Shown here: positions 35,701 through 48,455 of the stretch, piece by piece
Position numbering within the stretch: position 1 is the stretch's first letter
Layout: each line of letters begins with the position of its first letter
NCBI GenBank assembly: GCA_013397935.1
Contig: VZRN01001796.1
Span: 1,490,734 to 1,554,733, forward strand
Reading direction: 5' to 3'
Length of the DNA stretch: 64,000 nt
Origin: Dasyornis broadbenti
Taxonomy: Eukaryota > Chordata > Aves > Passeriformes > Dasyornithidae
Position numbers and translations under genes: made by a program
Notes under the pieces: model-generated
What the model saw: only the letters and a program-made list of their open reading frames with translations
What the model was told of the DNA's origin: nothing
The model's database searches: none

Positions 35701-36426
35701 TGCTTCTCCTGGGTCCCCCTCGTTCCTGACAAACCCTTCATTTTCATTGGTGCAATTAGCGCAAAATCCTAAAAGGAACCACAAGAGAGAAGTGATGTTA
35801 TCTACCCCCACTGCTGAATATCAGAGTTTAGGAGCTGCTCTTGCAGCTGTGATGCTGCAGTGTCTCATCACATCTAGCACAAGTGAAGTGAAAAATGTGC
35901 TAGTCTTTCATGTTGATGCAAATTTTCCATAGAATTGTTCTTCTCATCCAGATTTTTCCTTAAATGACCCAAAGCCTTCGCTTTCTCTTCCTGCTGCTGG
36001 CTGGCAGCCTGAGACACCTACTTGAAAGTTCTTCAGATCCAGGCTCAATGATGAGTCAAAAATTGGCAATTTGCCCATATCCCATTGCTTTGCTCTTTTT
36101 ATTTTAAGTGGTAGAACAGAACTGGTGATTTGCTAAGATAATTTCTGATCTGCTATTTAATTTTTCTGGTTTCAAACATTCTGTATTCTGCCAGGGAGTG
36201 TGAGCTGACACAGCAGTGGGCAGGGAGCTCAGGAATATTACAACAGTCTCAGAAGTCTCCCGGCTTGGTCCACAGGGCTTGGAGAAGGTGCTCAAGGCAG
36301 AAGGTCCAGCGGATGTGGGAGCGGGCTGGTCCCTCTCTCTGGGCAATTGGGAGCAGCTCTGGACTGTCCACCAGCATGGAGCTCCCTGAGGCGAGCACAG
36401 CCTGAGCTGTGGTTGGCATTGGGAAG
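32718..36426. other. Moderately GC-rich non-coding stretch
   Basis: No supported gene. Scattered CpGs occur at about 32860-33160 and 33690-34330. A 135-codon frame (32853-33260, plus) runs through a GTAAGTG donor at 33162 without recognisable similarity. A MARE-like TGAGTCAGCAGC lies near 34974. Confidence 0.5.
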
Positions 36427-36870
36427 CACAAAATCACAGAACATGGAATGGTTTGGGTTCGAAGGGACCTTAAAGCCCATCCAGTGCCACCCCTGCCGTG
36501 GGCAGGGACACCTTCCACCTTAAAGCCCCGTCCAGCCTGGCCTTGGACACTTCCAGGGATCCAGAGGCAGGGACAACTTCTCTGGGCACCCTGTGCCAGG
36601 GCCTCCCCACCCTCACATTCAATAGTTTTTTCCTAATATCTAACCTAAACCTACTCTTTTTCAATTCAAACCCATCCCCCTTGTCCCGTCCCTCCAGGCG
36701 CTGGTAAATGTTCTTGCCCCATCCTCCCGTCTGGCACTAGGAGGCTAAAATTCAGTCACCCCAAAGCCTTCTTTTGTCCAGGCTGAACAATCCCAACTCC
36801 CTCAGCCTTTCCTCACAGCAGAGCTGCTCCGTCCCTCTGATCAACTTGGCTCCCTCTGGACTGGCTCCAA
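36427..36870 (-). mobile_element. CR1 LINE, 5'-truncated 3' end
   Basis: Antisense CR1. On the plus strand it begins with the reversed 3' terminus (AATCACAGAACATGGAATGG) and continues through GTTCGAAGGGACCTTAAAGC, GGGCAGGGACACCTTCCA, GGCCTTGGACACTTCCAGGG, and TTTTCCTAATATCTAACCTA. It ends in the more 5' block CAGGCTGAACAATCCCAACT / CTCAGCCTTTCCTCACAGCA. About 440 bp of the element's 3' end remain. It shows moderate divergence and small indels, for example loss of part of the region after ACCTTCCA. Confidence 0.95.
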
Positions 36871-39800
36871 AGCAGATTTGAGAACAGAAAATGTGAGAAC
36901 ACCATGCTGGGCTCTGCCCTGATTGGGAAGAATACTCCACAAGAAAGCACGGATGGTCACAATACAATCCCCTTTAATGCTGAGACCCAAACTATGATTT
37001 GGGAGGGTATGTTGCAACCTATTTAATACATTTCCTTGCTGAAAGTGATTGTAAGTGTGCTCTGTGTTTACCCAGAGCTCTGCATGTGCGTGGCAGTGCT
37101 CTCTCAGCGATGGATGGTGCGGAAGGGTTTGTGCTGGGCAGGGAACGCAGCCAGATGTTCCAGGATGGCCACAGGGCAGCCTAAGGCAGTTACAGGGAGA
37201 AACGGGGGTGCTGCTGAGATGATGGAACACCGAGGGCTGAGTTACCACTTCTGGTCGTAATTCATCCGCTTCTTGCATTTCTCTCGGCAAGAAATATGGA
37301 CGAGGGAGTCCCTGAGAGCAGGACACACAAGAAGCCTTAAGCTCCTGCCATGTAAATATTTGTAAAGCAGACAGTGAGCCCTGTACATCAGGGTAAACAG
37401 AAATTCTGCTCTGTTCTCCAGTGCAAGGGTACTTTATCCAAACCCTAATCTATGGAGCTGCCACCAATAAACGGCTTCTTTAGAACTAACCTCTAAAAAG
37501 AGATTGTTTCCCGCCTGACATGTCCTTGCAGGCACATTGCTCTTTGCTCTGTTGATTTATTATTTCTTTTTTTGGACATGGTAAAAACCATTAATTTGTG
37601 CATCTCTGCTGGGCAGAAGGCAGGGTTTAAACCCAATGGCATTGAGATAATTGTGGAAGGTGTAGATAATTCAAGTTCAAATCCAAAAGTTTTTATTCAG
37701 TCCTGCAGCTTCAGAGAGAGAAATTTCAATTAATGTTTTTCAGAGGGCATGAGAGTATCCACACAGTCTGATTTGCAGTATCTGCATTTGGGGACTCTCA
37801 GGAAAGAAGTGGACTCACATTTTTTATTTAAGTTACTTTATGGAAGTTCTTGTCTCTCTTTTTTGTTGAGTACAGAGTGTGCCAGGATAAGCAGAGCCAA
37901 ACCATTTTACATTAATTCCTTCAATATGAGGATTTTACTTTAGACTGTGGAGGCTGTGATCGCCTCTCTCTTGTTTCACTGGGAGAGAAAAATTGCTCAT
38001 CTGTCAAATGTTGACCAGATCCAGCTCTCGGAGCTGTTTTGCTCAAGACATGGTTTTCATTGACACATTTTTAACATGCAGTTCCAGATCACAGCTGACA
38101 GTGTGCCTGTCATTGATGCCATCAGCCAAAACACTTCAATATCTATTTTCCTAAGTGTTTCCTTATACAGAGAAAGAAGTGTACCCCTCATTTTTTATGT
38201 ATCATGATCTGGACATGTCCATAAACTGAACATTCATTAATAACATGCACTTTGTACTACCTCTGACCTCATTTTTTTGCGTGCAGGGAAATTATCTGAA
38301 TTGTTTCACTGATGAAAAAGCATTATATGTACAAAGAATATTTTCAAGGAGCTCAGGTTCCTACCAACGCCACTCTGTTATAGATTTGGACTTGCTTCTT
38401 GAGTGTTGTTCCAGTGTTTTTACTTGGTTTCTTTCTCTTTTGGGGTCTGATTTCTGGCTGTTTATGCAGTTCAGAAGAAGGCAAGTGCTTTCAGAAGTGC
38501 AGGTACCAGAGTGGGGCAGGGCACCCAGGCAGATGCCTGGATGTCTGCAGCAAATCAGAATCCTGGCTGCAGTGAAGGATGTCACTACTAAAATGAGGAA
38601 ATATGCCAAATAAATTAATTTTAGATGGTTTATTGCAGTGCTTAAAGAAATATTTATTTTTCAGAATCAAAATACGCTACCCTATCTGGTCTCTTTTTAC
38701 ATCTCTTATCTTCTGATAGACTTAACTGCAAACCCTCTTAACTAAAATATGCCTTATGCCCTCATTCTTATAGGTTAATACTCAACAAAATTAAAATAAC
38801 TTCAACCAAATCCTGGATTTCTTACAGCAAGTGCTGTACCTGGTCACTTGGATATTCGAGGCTGATGCAATAGTTAACATTTTGTTTGCCTTTCTCACAC
38901 AGGCTCCCACGCCCTTGGAGTCTCCATGTAACATAAATTGCTTTATAGAGGAGACACTGGAAACCAGGAACCAAATCTGAGCAGGGGAGTGAACTCCCAT
39001 ATGACCATTACATCACTGAGAAGTATCAGCAGCCTCTCTATTTTTTACAAGAGAGCTATTACCCCATATTGTTAAATAGAAAACTGGATTTTTTGGTACA
39101 TCTGGGACAGGGCTGAGTCTGAAAACAATGCAAAAGTAATATCATTTTGGAGAAGAAGCACTCTCCTTTTTTTTCTTACCTCATCAAACTGACGACCAGA
39201 ATAATTCTGATAACTGGGGGTGAGCTGGGCTGTCAGGAGTTCAGGAGTGCAGCAGGATGCATTAAACTGTTGGGCTTCATAAACTGCCCTGAGAGCAATT
39301 CAGCAGCTCAGCAGGGGCAAAACCAGGAGAGGATCCCAGAGTACTCCCAGTCAATAGCTATACCTGCGTTACAAGGAGGATTTGTGGGAAAGAAATCCGG
39401 GTTTTAGTCTCCCTAGCATGAATTGCCCACAGATGTGATGCCATTAATAAATTATCAAATAATAGAGTATGGGAGGTTACACTTACACAGCATCCCAAGT
39501 GCACAGGGCAGCAGGAAAGACATAGATAATTGGGATTTTGAAAAATCTGCTCTTGCTCTGCACGTATGGGAGATGTAAAATATTGCCATTATGGATCCTG
39601 CTAAGCAAGCAGCAGTTTCAGTGGAGACAGTGCTGTGCAGTGCTCAGATCAGGCCAGGAGTTCTGCTGCCATGGCTGAAGCAAGGACTTCAGACTTGCCC
39701 AGCTGTTCATTCATGCCTCAGACCCAGGAAAGGCAACTCTCCAGCATATTTGCCTTCCTGATGCAGGTCAAGAGCCAGGATAGGAACAAAGCCACTCCTT

Positions 39801-40639
39801 GGTGCTGATAAGGACCCGGTGCTTTGTGGCTGAAACTGGATGCTCGATGTTCAGCTCTTGTTTTATGTGGCAGGGTGGGAGGAGGGCCTGGGCTCCATCT
39901 CCTCTGTTATCACCTGGGAGCAAGCGCTCGAGTTTCTCTGCTGCTGGAGCCTGGCTCCTGGTGGGGCTTGCTCCCATCCCTACAGAGGGCTCCAAAAGCC
40001 AAGGAGGTTTGCTTTGTGCAGGACTTTGAAACTTGAAAAAAATTAAAATAGCAGTTAAATTTCAGATCTAAGAACTTAACCGCTTAATAACAATAAGAAC
40101 TTTATTTTTCTGGAGTCATGTATTTTAACTACGCAGTCACCTCAGACCCTCACGATCAGACATTTCAGCACGGTGCTTCTTACACAGATTCAGAGCCAGA
40201 GAATTCCACGCAAAGCCAGAGACCCTGGAGTTTCCAGTGTGACTTTAGGGGGATCATTCGTTCTGCTCAGTACTTTCCTCAAAGATTCCAGTTGTGGGTT
40301 CAGAAGGTTGTACAGCACTGCAAGAGTAGTATTCTCAACAGGTGAGAACAGGAACTTTTTTTGCAGTTTTTGAGTTCACATGAGCAACGGCCTGAACTTT
40401 TTTCACTCATTCTTTGCTGTTTGTAATACAAAAAAAAATAGAAGTTCCTGGAAAGGAAAGAAAGAAATACTAATGAAAGTGAGATTTCCCTAAGCTGGAA
40501 GAACAGAGTAGAAAACCAATTTGTGATATGAAAAGCTTCTGATAATTTTGAACATTTAGATTCCTCCACGCTGGTGCCAGCCTGTTATTTCTAACAGTGA
40601 CAGCGACTGTAAAACCTCTCTCCTGATCTAGTGGGGACA
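36871..40639. other. Non-coding stretch
   Basis: Nothing identifiable. Frames are short; the longest, 161 codons at 36841-37326 minus, begins outside and runs into the CR1 copy, so it is not a gene. Sequence is AT-rich from about 37.5 to 39.2 kb. Confidence 0.5.
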
Positions 40640-41100
40640 CTTCGGGTCTCTCTGAGGAACTTCAGTCACCTCCAAGCGCTGCCCGAAACACCCCATGGGA
40701 AACGCCGACCGTGAGCCCGAATCGTGCGCGCTCCGCATCCATTGTGGAGCAGAGCTCGGGATATCTGACACTGCATTTCAGGGAGGTGAGGTGAATGTCA
40801 GCTCCGTGAAAGGCACGGCCACCTGGGCACGGAGCGGCTCTGCCCCGCACACGGGGCTTGCTCAGAGCCGTCACCGTGACTCACTCCATTGCCTAAACCG
40901 CTTGGGCTATTCCAGACTGCGGCTAAATTCCAAATGACACCTACCCCTCCGGCGTTTTATAGCAAGGGAACCGGGCTCTTGCAGATCTGCTGATCTGCTT
41001 TGCATATTTTCCTGCTCCTCAGCCAGGCTGTCTGACACGGCCAGAAGCAGCTGCTGACTCAGGCCCAGCCTCTCGGGCGCTTTGGGGGAGTTCTGTGCCT
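40640..41100. promoter_or_regulatory. Isolated CpG-dense patch with AP-1/MARE-like sites
   Basis: I count about 25 CpGs in 40640-40980 at roughly 57% GC, an observed-to-expected ratio near 0.9, against very few CpGs per kilobase in the flanks. The densest part is 40681-40740. GTGACTCAC (core TGACTCA, about 40876-40882) is an AP-1 site. TGCTGACTCAGG (about 41052-41063) fits an AP-1 core in a MAF/NRF2-type extended site. No TATA box or recognisable first exon is present. It is either an orphan CpG island (an unannotated promoter or an active enhancer) or a recent GC-rich insertion. Confidence 0.5.
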
Positions 41101-44100
41101 CCAGCCAAGCGTCCAGAAGATGGAGGGTCATTCCTTGGTGAAAGAGGCGCTGTGAAGTACTGAGGGCACCCACCACACCAGAGTGAAGCTTTCACCTTAG
41201 AGCAGTATTGAGTCAGAAAAGTCTTTCACTCTAGAGAGGTGTTCCTGCATCTCTCAGTGCTCCACGTTTCATATCCTGTATATTTTATGGTGTATGCAAA
41301 AAGCAAATACCAGCAAGGGCTGAGGTTTACCTTGCAGAGGGAAATGCTCCCAGCCAGAGCCAGGCCAGCGTGACAGCAACGTGACCTTCACAAAGTCCCT
41401 GATTTTTGCTGGCTCAGCCCCTGTGGTTTGGGTCATTCCTATTTCTCCCATGCCCCCTTCCTCACATGCCTGCAGAGATACCCAGAGGCGAGAGCTTTTG
41501 CTCCATCTTCAGAAAGGAGCTCTTTGGTTTATAGGTGCAGAGTCTGGTTTGTGCAGACGAGCAGAGCAAGAGGGCTGACCCTGGGGAATTGTGCCATCCA
41601 CCCCCCTGGGCTTTGTGCCACATTAGCACCGACCCCATTAAAGCTGAGCCAGTGTCTCCCAAAGCAACCTCAGCCAGTCCTGGTGAACCAAGAGTCACCG
41701 AGAGTTGCTGCCCCTCAGTCCAAACATTTTTGGTAACCAGAGGGCAACGTTTTTTATCTCAACATTAAAGTCTCTTTCCTTTCTACTCCCACTTTTGAAT
41801 AATTCACAGCTGAAAAATCATTTCACTTGGTCTTTCAAACAGGAGAGTTGGCCTTTGATCCAGAGCTAAGGATGGAGAGTTCTGACCCCAGAGGAATGTA
41901 TTTATTAAAGCTAGAAACAAGGGTTTAAACTGACTACCAACACTGCATTTCCAGACGCTTCTGCCCAAGTTGGCTGAGGTTGTGTACAAAGCTTCATCCA
42001 ACAGATAAAGTATAAAATAATGTCTTTGTTGGAGCTATTCCTTCTGCGCAGCTCTTCCCCAAATCAAGAGTTAGGTATTCTGACAGTTGTAAGTTCTTAC
42101 CATGTTTTGAGCCCCTTTGCTCCCCTTACCAGGGGCAGAAGGGTCCTGATGAGTCCATGGGCAGCCAAGATGTGAAACTGGGGAAGCTTCCAGCCCCCGC
42201 ATTGTGTTAATGCCTTTGAGCTCTTCCCCAGGAGACAGGAGCTCCTATCCAGAGGGAGCTGCTGGAAAGTTTGAGGGTGCAGTTTGGGGTAGGAATACGC
42301 AGATCATCACTAAATCCACAGAAGATTCAGTGATGTGAATGCAAAAAATTCAATGTGGCTCAACCACTGTTTCATCCCACAGCACCAGTCAGATTAATTT
42401 AGTTCTGGATTTCCTTCCAGCACTGAAAGGAAACCAGGGGACATTTTCAGCCTTCAGAGATGAGCATGAATGATATGAAATTTGTTCTAATACTGCCCTA
42501 GTAATTCTTAGGTCTTCAGATGCCTAAAGGTAGGAGATCTATACCTCTTGTGTCGCTCAGTGCTCGCCTTGTGAACTTGGTATCTTGGTCTGAGTCCATT
42601 TTTTATTGGTTTGCTGCTCCAGTGGGATTTCTGCCCTTCCCATTCTCCTCTCTGAGTGCACAGAGAGCCTGAAAAATCAGTTACAGACTCCCTGAAACAA
42701 CAGATGCCCTGAAACAACAGACTCCCTGAAGTTGTGGTCTCCAATCCCCAAATCTCCTGCTGCCCCCTCACTCCTAAAGGTTATAAACAGCCACCAAGGG
42801 CAGGGCAGTGCTGCACAGGGTGAGAGAAAATGAAATTGTCTGACCTGCAAAGATGTACCAGTTTAGCCCTGGAATTTCAGTGGAAATGCTTTTGGCTAAG
42901 GACTTTTTGTCTGCTCCTGAAGGAGCTTCCATGAGGATACACCAGATGTGCCTTGTGAGGGATCCCAAGGAAATGGAAAGAGCCTCTCTGGACAGGTTGT
43001 GGGACGTGTGCTCAATGACAGTGGCAGATACCAACACTCCCTTCAGCTTCATTCTTTGCTTGTTAACTGTAATAAAACCATCAAATGTCTTGAGCAGATA
43101 AATTATACATTTGGGGACACTTTGCACTTCCAAGGAATGGGGTTAACAGCTTTGTGTTATTCTTTGGTGTCCCCTGAAGGCTTGAAGCCTGTCTGTGCTA
43201 AAGGGCCTAGCACTGAATGGGCACTTCTAATATCCATAATCATTATTAGAAATCAGAAATAGTAACTGAAAAAGACCTTCCCATCACAAGGATCCAATAT
43301 GGATAAACTTGAGTTGTTTTGGGGTTTTTTTGTCATTGCTGAGACAAAGAAACACATCTGTGTGAGCACAGATGACTTTAATGAGGCTGTACAGCTAATA
43401 ACACATTGCCTTCTGCTAATTGCAAAACTATAACGAAGTTAAAATACAAATGTTCCTATTTTCTTGTCCAACAAAAGAAATAAGATGCTGTGTTGATGTG
43501 TCAGTACCACCCAGGACAGTCAAACTTCTCCCAAGAGTAGTTTTATAAATGTTTCTCTCAGTCCCTGCTGAACAGACTCAAAGTTTCTCTCCCTTGGGAA
43601 GTCTGAACAAGGCTTTAATTTCTGTTGAAGGCAGAACAAGTCAGTCTGGGATCGTGCATCATGTTGTCATTGATGCCATATTTCCTTTCCTATGCCCATC
43701 AGTAACAATTTGAAAATATTTACGTGCACATTGCACATCCAGACTCGTGGGGGTTTGGCCAGCCCCAGATCCCTCCAGGCAGGAACGGCAGGGCCAGAGC
43801 TTGGATGCACAGAGGCTGAGAATCAAACAGATGGGCACTGCATGGATCCTGAACGGAAACTGGATCATTTTGGACATTGTAATCATTGGCTCACTTGAAA
43901 CAAGCATCCTGCACAGACCAGCATTTTTCCCAATGGCAAAGTTTCAGACTTGAACTCAACCAGGGGACCAGGAAGGGTAAATCCTGCCCTCCCGCCTCAT
44001 GGCTCAAAGCAGGTGCCAACTTTCCAAGTGCTCTCCCATGGAACATCTGGAATGCCAAGGGCCTTGTTTGATGCTTGGGTTGTCAGAGCTCCTGAACAAA

Positions 44101-46659
44101 GCACTGACATTCTGGTATTAAACCAAGATTTCTGGCTGGCTTCCAGATTACAGACTGGCCTGGCAAGAGTTAACAATCATTTCCCTGCTGCCCTGCAGGA
44201 AATTCTCCTGCAGAATATCTGCAGGCAGCACGGAACAAATACCTGCAGAGGTAGAGGAGCATGGGGGCATCTCAAAAGCTCTCTGCTGCTGCAGACAAGC
44301 AGCAACAAATTCCTCTGATGGCTGTGTGTGAAGTTGATCATGGCTGTGGCACTGTGGCATGGAGGGGGTAAGGGGTTCAGTGTCTGAAGTCGCCCTTTCA
44401 GTGGCTCTTTTCTTTACTTTATCCAAAGCCTGGCTTATTAATGTTCGTTAATGCTTAAGCAAACAAAAGCAAAGCAATTCCAATCCCAGTGCTGAGCTCC
44501 CTGGTAGTAAGGGTGTGCTGGAGCTGCCATGTCATGGCTCTAGATGAAAAAATTCCAGCTCCAAGGATATAAAGAACATGTGGAAGCTCCTGCAGCCAAG
44601 TGCTTGCAATCCATAAACCACAACCGGCATCTGGGCTCACGGGGATGTGAGGCACTGCAGTTCATTAGTGAGCACAGCTGCACAGGGAATGGGGGACTCC
44701 ACATTTTGGGATGCTTTTGAGCCTGTGGGACTGAGCCACTGCTGCGGCTGTGCTGTTTTAGGGACACAGATGCTGCTCTAAGGCATTGTCACAATTGTGC
44801 TCCTTGAGCTGTCAAGTCCATGACCCAAAGGATGTGTTTTTGTGTGGGTCAAGGCCTGGGAAACAACACAAACATTTACCCCTTTCACCTGAACCTCAGC
44901 CAGTGCAAATAAGTAAAAAAAACCCCAAAAGTCACCATGCAAAATCGAGCTGCATTTCACATTCCGCTTCCCAGTCGCAGGGAGTCAAACCTGACACAGC
45001 AGTGAGCGCCAAACAATGGAACCAAATAAATACCTGCTCAAACCAAAAGTACCAGCAGAAAGCAGTTAATATCCAATTCTAAACTGGAGTTTCGTTTCTT
45101 GGAAGTCATGTGGGAGCTGTCCCCTGCCCAGAAGGTTACAGAGTGCCTGGATGTGATGTAACTGTTCTGGCTCTGGCAGCCTGCTGTGAACGAACTCTGC
45201 TGGGATCAGTTCATTCACTAGAACTGAGGACTGAGTTAATCTATAGAGTTGCCCAGATTAGGGCATACAGCTGGAAAGAAATTCCTTGAAACTCAAGCCC
45301 AGTACTTCTCCTATCTCAAAAGGCTCATTATCAGTTGGGTGAGGACCTGCCACCTCAAACATGTGGTTTTTTGAATCCTGCCTAACTCAGTGGGAAAGCC
45401 TGAAAAATAATTTAGGACTCGTGTGAACAAGGTCATGTCCATTTTCACTGTGTCAGCTGGTAAAAATTTGCTTGTTCATGAATATATCACCCAGTTGAAA
45501 ATACAAAACTTCAATTAATTATTTTCCCTTTCTAGGCTGTCTCCTTTAATATTCAGACGGAACTATGCTCATTCAGCTGGTGATGTGTAAAATAGAAAAG
45601 CACAACCAAGTTGCAGTGACTTGACTTTGCCTTGCACAAATAGAGGTGAGTATTTGAAAACAAAATTGTAAGTTATTTTTGTACTGGGAGCCTGAAGTAT
45701 ACTCTTCATGGAACGGAAGAATGGAATAATTCTAATGCCTACATCTCCAAGTTTTGTCCATTTACATTTTCTGCCATTTGGTCTGTTCCAATGGGTCACA
45801 GCAGGATGATATTTAGAACGATATTAAACTTGAAAAGGCAGCAATTGTGAGCATTTGGTATTTATGGAATGAAGAAACAGTAACTGGTACTTTCAATGTA
45901 ACAATTTGTGATGCTGAAACTTTACCAGACAGGACAGAGTCACAGACTATTCTGAGTTTTCCATCAGAAAATGTCGATTCAGTGGAAACTTATTGGACTA
46001 TTTCTGGTCAATCCTTGATCTTAGCAACTCTCTTTGCTGATGTGAGATGAATCTTGTTTCACTGATGCTGTGGATGGCTCCTTCTTGCTCATTTTCTCCT
46101 GCAGCTCAGGAAAACAGGAGGTGAACAAAGGTTCACCTTTGGCTCTCAAGTGCTGTGCTGGTCAACATAAGCTTATTTTTAACAGGAGTTTTAAGTACTG
46201 GAGTTCTTTTTGCACTCAAAAGAAACTCACAGGTCTGAACACAGGGTTGGCACTGCTACATCCCAGCTTGGTCTGAGTTATTTCCCTCCGTTCCCTCTCC
46301 CCCCATAGAGTATAAATTGGATTATTGCTATTTACACCACCAGAGCCTGTGTCAAGCTGCTCCTGTGCATCCTGGGAATCACACCGTGGATCCTTCTGCT
46401 TCCAGGACAGCCTCTCCCTGTATTTTCATTGCTCTCAGCAATCCCTGATCGTGGTGGGTGCTGCTGCCTGACTTGGGAATCTGAGCATGGCCACATCGCT
46501 CGTGTCTCCAGACTTTGCGCCCTTCTCCGTCTGTTCAATATTGTAACCAAAAATTCCCTCCTTACTTCTAAAATTCCTGGTTTTTAACCTTGCTTGGGAT
46601 GTCTGAGGCTCTCCCTTGTCCCGCTACCCCCTCCTGCTGCAGTGCTGGCTGCTTTTGTC
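41101..46659. other. Non-coding stretch
   Basis: No gene supported. The only structured item is the 17-bp triplicate at 42684-42734. Frames of 100-122 codons (42774-43133 minus, 43950-44318 plus) show no domain. Confidence 0.5.
42684..42734. repeat. 17-bp tandem triplicate
   Basis: Three consecutive units of the form CAGACTCCCTGAAACAA: 42684-42700, 42701-42717 (CAGATGCC variant) and 42718-42734 (ending AGTTG). A fourth, more diverged unit may precede it. Confidence 0.88.
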
Positions 46660-46930
46660 TCTCCCTAATTCCACTGTACGGGACACCAGAGCTGCTGTGC
46701 AGCTTTCCTGGGCCTCATTAACTCCTGCTGAAGTCTCATATTTCAGATGCCAGTTTAAGGCTTTGGTCATAATCTTCAAAGTGGTTAATGGATCAAGCCT
46801 TAGCTACATTAAAGGCTGAATTTTGATCTGTGAACCATCATGACAGCTGCATTTCCTTGGGGCAATGGAGATTACAAAGCCTAGGAGGAAGTGTATGAAA
46901 GGGAGGAACGAGGTGATCTTAACTGAGAGA
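46660..46930 (+). mobile_element. Decayed LINE reverse-transcriptase C-terminal fragment
   Basis: One plus-strand frame reads LTPAEVSYFRCQFKALVI followed by IFKVVNGSSLSYIK up to a TGA at 46817. The pattern L..LPV.YR.QFK.L...FK...G..P.YL is a familiar C-terminal block of L2/Rex/CR1-group LINE reverse transcriptases. The same frame resumes after the stop with CEPS, a second TGA (46841-46843), then ITKPRRKCMKGRN. That parallels the family's following 'YEPSR.LRS...L.VPR.R.K..G.R'. Two in-frame stops and many substitutions mean it is dead and old. It has clearly diverged from the CR1 3' tails elsewhere in the window. The family assignment is inferred from pattern and was not aligned. Confidence 0.48.
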
Positions 46931-47987
46931 AGCAAGGGAGGGAAAAATATGCAGGAGATATTGTACAGATCCAGACATTTCAAACCTGAACCACTCCAAA
47001 CAGTGATTTCCCCCTGCATCCGAGCAAATACACCAGCAGCACCTCAGCACCATCCTTGGAACAAATCCCGAGTACGTTCTTCTGCTACAAATTTTGCTTT
47101 AAATGCAAAGTTCTTAAGCAGCCAAGTGCTAGAACGTCTTTTCTCCCTTGTCCTCAGACATTGCTGCATTCACAGAATGCCCCAGTGGTAAGATATTGTC
47201 TGGATGAAGCGGAATCAGCAACAAAAATTAATGCAAAATATTCAAATAGAAACAATCAAATACAGATGAGGAGTCTCTTATTCAAGAAGCACTTTCTGTG
47301 AAGCTGCTGCTGAATACAGAGCACCGTTTACTTTTGAAGATAAACCAGAGTTTTTCATTCCCATTCTAAGCTAAATTAGTGTATTTCAGGCTCAGTGTTT
47401 ATCCAAACACAAAGGTCCCACTGGTTAATCTTCCACAGAGGTTTCAACCAACTCAGTGAAATTGGTATAAACACTTCTGTAAAGACTCTTAGTTTAGTTT
47501 ATGTCAACTTGGGATCTGTTTATGGCAACCCAAAATAAGCTATTCTTACACTTGACTACAAATGTCAGCCAACATCTTGCACCGATTTTGGCTACACTGA
47601 TTTAAAATAGAATCTTAATGTAAACGAGTGTAGCTTTCCTGCAAGCTGGGAACTCCTGGGTGGAATCTCAGCATAGCACATGGCACGTCCTCCCTCTCGT
47701 GGCGGACACGGGGATTCCCAGTGCCGGGAAGGGACCGTGAGAGCCCTGAAATGGGTTAATTTGTCTGTCCCGAGCCAGCCCTGGCGACAGGGACAAGAAA
47801 CTGGCTGTTATTTCTGTGTTCAAAGGTAGAGAAAGACAGCTTTATAACGAGGAAATTGCAAAATACTCGAAGGTGTTAATTTGACAAACGGAATTTATAA
47901 TCATTTTGGAATAAAGTAACTACCAAATGACCAGTAAACATTGCTGGTAAAATCAGTATATAAGTGACAATGTACTGACTACTGGTA

Positions 47988-48455
47988 TAGAATCACAAAA
48001 TCCCAGACTGGTTTCGGTTGGAAGGGACCTTAAAAGCTCATCCAGTGCCACCCCTGCCATGGGCAGGGACACCTTCCATTGCCCCAGGCTGCTCCAAGCC
48101 CTGTCCAGCCTGGCCTTGGACACTGCCAGGGATCCAGGGGCAGCCACAGCTGCTCTGGGCACCCTGGGCCAGGGCCTCCCCACCCTCACAGGGAACAATT
48201 CCTTCCCAATATCCCACCTATCACTGCCCTCTGGCAGTGGAAGCCATTCCCTGTGTCCTGTCCCTCCATCCCTTGTCCCTGGTCCCTCTCCAGCTCTCCT
48301 GGAGCCCCTTTGGGCCCTGGCAGGGGCTCTGAGCTCTCCCTGGATCCTTTCCTTCTCCAGGTGAATCCCCCAGCTCTCCCAGCCTGGCTCCAGAGCAGAG
48401 GGGCTCCAGCCCTTGGACTCTCTCCAGCAGCTCCAAGTCCTTCCAGTTTCGGGAG
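47988..48455 (-). mobile_element. CR1 LINE, 5'-truncated 3' end
   Basis: Antisense CR1 beginning with the reversed terminus AGAATCACAAAATCCCAGAC, then GGTTGGAAGGGACCTTAAA, CCATGGGCAGGGACACCTTC, GGCCTTGGACACTGCCAGGG, and CACAGGGAACAATTCCTTCC. It ends in the more 5' segment GGATCCTTTCCTTCTCCAGG / AGAGGGGCTCCAGCCCTTGG / CTCTCCAGCAGCTCCAAGTC. About 465 bp remain. It is the least diverged copy here, and no reverse-transcriptase coding part is left. It is opposite in orientation to the copy at 49110-49568, about 0.65 kb away. Confidence 0.96.
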
